From assembly GCA_905183005.1 (NCBI GenBank), contig CAJJDO010000067.1, positions 372,001-436,000 on the forward strand: a stretch of DNA of 64,000 nucleotides, read 5' to 3'. A program made the translations under genes and the position numbers. This DNA comes from Paramecium pentaurelia. Taxonomy: Eukaryota > Ciliophora > Oligohymenophorea > Peniculida > Parameciidae. Positions 59,902 through 64,000 of the stretch are shown piece by piece; the first letter of the stretch is position 1, and each line of letters begins with the position of its first letter. A model generated the notes under the pieces. That model saw only the letters and a list, made by a program, of their open reading frames with translations. It had not been told where the DNA came from and made no database searches.

Positions 59902-60218
59902 CTTAAGGATAATAAGTGAATAAACCTCCTCTATTAAAACCTCCTATGGCTTAACCACCAAAACCATAATAAGCTCAGACTCCTTAATAATTGTATAATA
60001 AAGTACAATAATAAGAATAGAGATTACTCGGATAACAAAAGTAATTTATAGATTTTTAATTTAGATATTCCAATGTTCCATATCAACCATAATAATAGAT
60101 TACTCCAAGAGCATAGTCTCCAAGAGGAAATCTTTAGCAGAGTAATTAAAAAGGAGCTGCTGGTATGCCATCTGGAATGAGAAGACAATATAGTGCTGGT
60201 CCAATTGGAAGAAGATGA
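58726..60218 (+). CDS. NIMA-related kinase (NEK) with poly-Gln tail
   Basis: Kinase domain from residue 13: LGEGSFSSVYKVQR, YAMKKVNIS, ILASLDSPYIVEFKDSF, ILHRDLKLANVFIG, KIGDLNISKV (DFG replaced by DLN, Asp kept), AGTPYYASPEVW and CDIWSIGCIIYELAA. Asp and Lys residues for catalysis are intact. NEKs act in cell cycle and cilia in ciliates. The tail from residue 300 is Pro/Gln-rich with a run of about 18 Gln made from (TAA)n at about 59850-59900, and it ends RRQYSAGPIGRR. Introns of 23 nt near 58812 and 30 nt near 59290. Its start is 24 bp from the divergent ABHD17-type start. Confidence 0.85.
59850..59901 (+). repeat. (TAA)n microsatellite encoding poly-Gln
   Basis: About 17-18 TAA triplets in the NEK gene read as Gln in the ciliate code. 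It is the same triplet repeat that encodes Asn in the ASCC2-like gene in another phase. Confidence 0.9.
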
Positions 60219-60264
60219 TTAATATATATTATCTAATTCGATAATAAAAATTAATAATATTTTA

Positions 60265-61806
60265 ATGCATTCAGAACAAATTGTGAAGCAATACCTAAAT
60301 GAATTAAAACTTTAAATATCTGATATTCTAAATATTGATTAAGAAAAATTCTTTAAGAAGCAGGCAGGTCAATCTGAATTAATTTTGATATCTAGAAATG
60401 TTGGAAAAATTAATAAGCGTAATACAGAATAATAAAGAACTATTGTTGTTACAAGTGAAAATTTATATAATATTGATAAAAAATCAATTAAAAGAAAGAT
60501 ATAAATTCAAAAGATATTTGGTGTAACAGTCTCCAGATCAAGTTTTGAATTTATTTTGCATGTACCTTCAGAAACTGATTATCATTATAAATCACAAGAG
60601 AATAGAGATATAATTTTATATTACTTATCTATAGTACTTAAACTGAATAATAAGGATGGTTTAAAAATATATTTAGTTGATTAAGAAGATCTTCAATAAT
60701 TTTGTTTGCATTAAAAAACTTCTGATCTTTAAAAATAAATGGTATTGCATCCTAAATCAAAATTATTATTTCTATATCCTCATGATTTTTAATTGTAATA
60801 TATAAACATGTAAAACTAACCTACAAAAAGTTTGAATATTAATCATAAAATTACAGTACTTTTTGTAAATGATAAATTAAAATTTAGAGTTAAATTAGAA
60901 GATTTCTCTAAAAATGCAATCATAAATTAGGGTTCTTTAACAAAACTATTTTTATTAAGTTTAAAAACAGATCGATAAAAAGTTCTGGTCTTGAAAACTA
61001 TTAGATCATCTGATATAGATGTTGATTTAATGGAATTCTTTCTTAAAAATTATGAAATTGAACCCTTTAATGAATAATTAGAATTATGCATAAGATAAAC
61101 AGATTTAATTCACTTTTTTTTTAAATTTGTGAAAGGAGGAGATCTCTTTGCTCATTTATAGAATATTGGTACTTTTACAGAGAATTAAGCAAAATATATT
61201 ATTGCTTAAGTTGGTATGGCTTTATAAAGTATACATGAAAAAGGAATTACTTATGGAGATTTAAAACCAGAAAATATTTTAATAGATGAATAAGGATATA
61301 TATAATTAACTGATTTTGGATATGGCAAATTGAGAGTTTACTAAGAATATAAAAAATAATAAAATATTAACTTTTCTGTTGAATATGCATCTCCAGAATA
61401 TTTGAAATTTGGAGATTTGACTAGAATGTCAGATTGGTATAGTATGGGAATATTACTTTACGAATTACTAGTTGGCATTTCTCCATTTTATCATCTAAAC
61501 ACAGAAATTGCAATTAAATTAATATGCTAAGGAGAATTGCATTTTCCAAAAGGAACCACTATTACTAATGAATGCAAGGATCTCATTTCTAAATTGTTGT
61601 AGTAAGATTCATCTACAAGAATTGGTTTCTCGAATGATTTCAAAGAAATTTAAGCTCATCCATGGTTTTAAGAAATAGAATGGATTGAATTAAAACAAAA
61701 AAAAAAAGAATTACCATATATTCCTAATATTATTGAAGGAACTCTTATATAAGAGCAATATATAAAATTGGAATAACTATGTGATGATGAAAGGGGTTGG
61801 TACTGA
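60265..61806 (+). CDS. Divergent AGC-type protein kinase
   Basis: Intron-free, 513 residues, TGA 61804-61806. The first 200 residues are a Lys/Gln-rich region with beta-like segments (ISRNVGKINKRNT; KIFGVTVSRSSFEFILHVP), possibly a PH-like domain. The kinase domain: a degenerate Gly-loop (NQGSLTKLFLLSLK), Lys in VLVLKTI, HFFFKFVKGGDLFAHL, YGDLKPENIL (HRD becomes YGD), DFGYGK, VEYASPEYL for APE, SDWYSMGILLYELLVG and HPWF. The AGC group is indicated by GGDLF and FPKG..., C-terminal hydrophobic motif not seen. Catalytic Asp, Lys and DFG are kept, so it is likely active but not controlled by HRD-Arg. Confidence 0.75.
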
Positions 61807-62329
61807 AAGTGAGAATATTTAATAATATTTTATATAACAACAATAAATTATTCATAACATATCAAGTACATAATATGAAGGGCTTATTTATTTCCTTTTT
61901 AAAGGTGAAAATAATGACCAATTTATATCAGCTGTTAATGGTGGTACTCTATATATAATAACTTCTAAATTTTATATTGTATGTCAATTCACTTTTTATT
62001 CTATTAAAATTGCTATTCAATTAAATTAAGATTTAAACTTCTGATGGATTCAGTAGAAATAGATGTTTGCACTTAAAAATTGACATTTAAATATATCTGA
62101 TGGTAATGTAATTTACATAAGTGTACCACCCATATAATGAGAAGATATAAAAAATTAAGTGTTTTCTCCTTTAAATTTTTACAATTCTTAAGAAAAAAGC
62201 TTTAAATATAATGGCATTAATTGACATTTAGAAATATTTAAGATGAGGATCCTTTAAATTCTATTATATAACTAAAACATTTAAATATCTTAGATTAAAC
62301 ATACAATATTAATAAAAATAAAGTGAATA
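61807..62329. other. AT-rich intergenic region
   Basis: About 520 bases between convergent genes; frames are short and interrupted by TGA. Nothing recognised. Confidence 0.5.
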
Positions 62330-63586
62330 TCATTATTTAACTTTTATAGATTCTAGGTTAAGTTATACTCGTTTTCTTAATATGTTAGTTTACTCAAAGT
62401 AAATACTGTAAACTTAATCAGCATTATTGAAAAAATCACTAGCCAATTCAAATTTCTTTAAACTAAGATATGCTACTCCTATATTGTTTAATATCTATCC
62501 TAATTGGGCATCAAAAGATCCTCTATAACATCTAATAGCCAAAGTATAATAATCTATGGCTATATCTAGTTGTTATTAAACTTGATATAAAATTCCAAGT
62601 AGATTATAGATTTAAACAAAGTTGAAATCATAATCATTATGATAACTAATTTTAGATGATAATATACTAATCAGAATGGATTTTTAAACTCTTTAATAGA
62701 TATTCAGTGGCCACTTCAAATGCTTTAGAATAATAAAAGATTTTTCCTAAAGCATAATATGCTTTACCAACTTTAATATTATTCTCTATGATATTATCCC
62801 TATAAATTTCTAAAGCTTCATAAGTAATCAATTTAGCTGATTCATAATCATCTTAATAACAATCAAATATCTACTTAAAAGTGCATATACTATCCCTAAT
62901 TACAATAAACAATCTGCTTATTGTACTTTCCAGTTAAGTCTCTCATATAGAATTAAGGCTTGATAGAAACTGTCAGCAGCTTCTTGAAATTTAAGCTGAA
63001 TTCTATATAAATTTCCTAAACTCAACAATAATTATCCTTTAATGTGAAGATCTGCAATGTCAAAATTTTATAAAATCATAGTCTATGTTGCAACTGCTTC
63101 TTCAATAAGTCCTTCTGATTATTAAACTTTACTCAAGTAGTAAAATGCTTAAATAAAAATAATTGAAGACTATTTTTATTCAATTTTTGTTTAAGCTTCT
63201 TTTATTCTTTCTTTTGAATTAGCTATAACTTTAAGTAATCGTTATTTGGCTTTTTTCAATTCATTCCTTTCTAAATCTTCAATAGACCCAAGTAATTCTC
63301 TATAATCACTATTTTCACTTAACTCTAAAATGAACTAAGTTTTTGTTGGCAATTTGGCCATCTTTATTGATTTAAGTTTTTTCACTTTATTTTACATAGT
63401 ATGAACTTCAAGGGAGACTCTCGGAGGTATTTGAGCACTGATTTCTTCTGGGACCATCAGCAGTTTATCTTCAGACAATCTTTGAGTAATAAATCCTTCT
63501 AAATCAATAGAATGTCCTCCTGAATTAAGCATTAGTAAAATAGTTTAATACTTGAGTGATACTATTTCTATTAAGGATTGGCTCAT
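62330..63586 (-). CDS. Tetratricopeptide-repeat protein
   Basis: ATG 63586 (MSQSLIEIVSLKYQTI) to TGA 62330-62332, about 410 residues with short introns. An N-terminal helical part (LERNELKKAKQRLLKVI) is followed by TPR units of about 40 residues, of the kinesin-light-chain/LGN type: LLLSLGNLYRIQLKFQEA, CLLQLGIVYALLSRY, GKAYYALGKIFYYSKAFE and ILNNIGVAYLSLKKFELA. TPRs bind peptides in multiprotein complexes; the partner is unknown. The C-terminus is Gln-rich and basic. Confidence 0.75.
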
Positions 63587-63827
63587 TCTTGGATTTGTTC
63601 ATGGTATAATCCTATTCAGTTCTCTCTTACCTCAATAACATTATATAATATAATGTCAAATACTAAACTAATTAAAACAGTATATAAAATATAATCAAAT
63701 ATATTGTCTAACTCTTATATAAGATAAATGAGTTCATCATTTCTATCTGAAAAATAACAATTAAGGATTGCAATAGTGGTATACAGGTTGATTTTTAATT
63801 ATTATATTTAATAGCTACATATTAAAT

Positions 63828-64000
63828 TCAAAATCTAAATTTACTCCAGTAATTAAATAAACATTTATTATGATTTTGAAAGTTTTTTTTATTAAAAACA
63901 GGTTCTTCAATGGATAATTTATAGCCTAATAATTCTCTTTTTTTCAGATTATAGAATTCTTGGTCAATATCATATAGTGAATTTAAAGCAGTTGAGTATT
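63828..64000 (-). CDS. Partial hypothetical protein (C-terminus)
   Basis: A minus-strand frame open from the window edge to TGA 63828-63830, 56 residues: acidic and aromatic (LNSLYDIDQEFYNLKKRELL, then SIEEPVF) ending LFNYWSKFRF. No domain recognised; the rest of the gene is outside the window. Confidence 0.5.
   Translation of the reverse strand, partial: YSTALNSLYDIDQEFYNLKKRELLGYKLSIEEPVFNKKNFQNHNKCLFNYWSKFRF

Noticed and set aside
1..64000. CRISPR arrays, tRNA or rRNA genes, transposons
   Set aside because: No regularly spaced repeats, no cloverleaf-like GC-richer segments and no transposase motifs were seen; a ciliate macronucleus is not expected to carry CRISPR or transposons.

Overview
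The window is macronuclear DNA of a Paramecium-type ciliate. It is very AT-rich. TAA and TAG run through every conserved reading frame where homologues have glutamine, and TGA is the only stop. Genes are interrupted by GT..AG introns of about 19-37 nt (mostly 23-31), and intergenic distances are often only tens of bases. Under the standard code almost every gene looks broken, so all calls here use the ciliate code (TAA/TAG = Gln). I translated by hand. Stop codons of recognised genes are firm; starts and intron borders are inferred from frame and homology.

Layout. 1-8.4 kb: an ERGIC/Erv46-type trafficking protein (cut by the window edge), several lineage-specific proteins and a CAP-domain secreted protein. 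8.4-9.7 kb: ribosomal proteins uS11 and eL19. 10-16 kb: a Q-rich coiled-coil protein, an ANKRD13-family protein and a tubulin tyrosine ligase-like enzyme. 17.4-26.2 kb: an atypical Rab, ASCC2, mitochondrial HSP60, a VAP/MSP protein, ribosomal P1 and a PSTAIRE cyclin-dependent kinase. 26.6-33 kb: a possibly decayed coiled-coil gene, a giant LRR protein (LRRC9-like) and a secreted protein. 33.7-41.6 kb: a membrane-tethered bZIP factor, a family X DNA polymerase with BRCT domain, CLEC16A, two tandem tiny CaaX proteins and CEP44. 41.6-51.5 kb: membrane and EF-hand proteins, a PDI, an MFS transporter, CCT1 and a second bZIP-like protein. 51.5-64 kb: a large PPR protein, alkyl-DHAP synthase, an ABHD17-type hydrolase, NEK and AGC kinases, a TPR protein and a partial gene at the right edge.

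Themes. Proteostasis genes are well represented (HSP60, CCT1, PDI, ASCC2, ATF6-like bZIP). So are cilium/basal-body candidates (TTLL, CEP44, EFCAB10-like, LRRC9-like, NEK) and endomembrane proteins (Rab, VAP, CLEC16A, ERGIC). The most interesting lead is a possible unfolded-protein-response pair: an ATF6/bZIP28-architecture factor at 33.8 kb, and an exact UPRE-type octamer about 60 bp upstream of the PDI start at 45.1 kb.

Two single-N joins (23724 and 53002) are each flanked by a roughly 1.0-1.2 kb direct repeat. The first looks like an unmerged contig overlap. The second carries six differences that are all synonymous, so it may be allelic sequence or a real duplication. Several divergent gene pairs have start codons only 12-42 bp apart.
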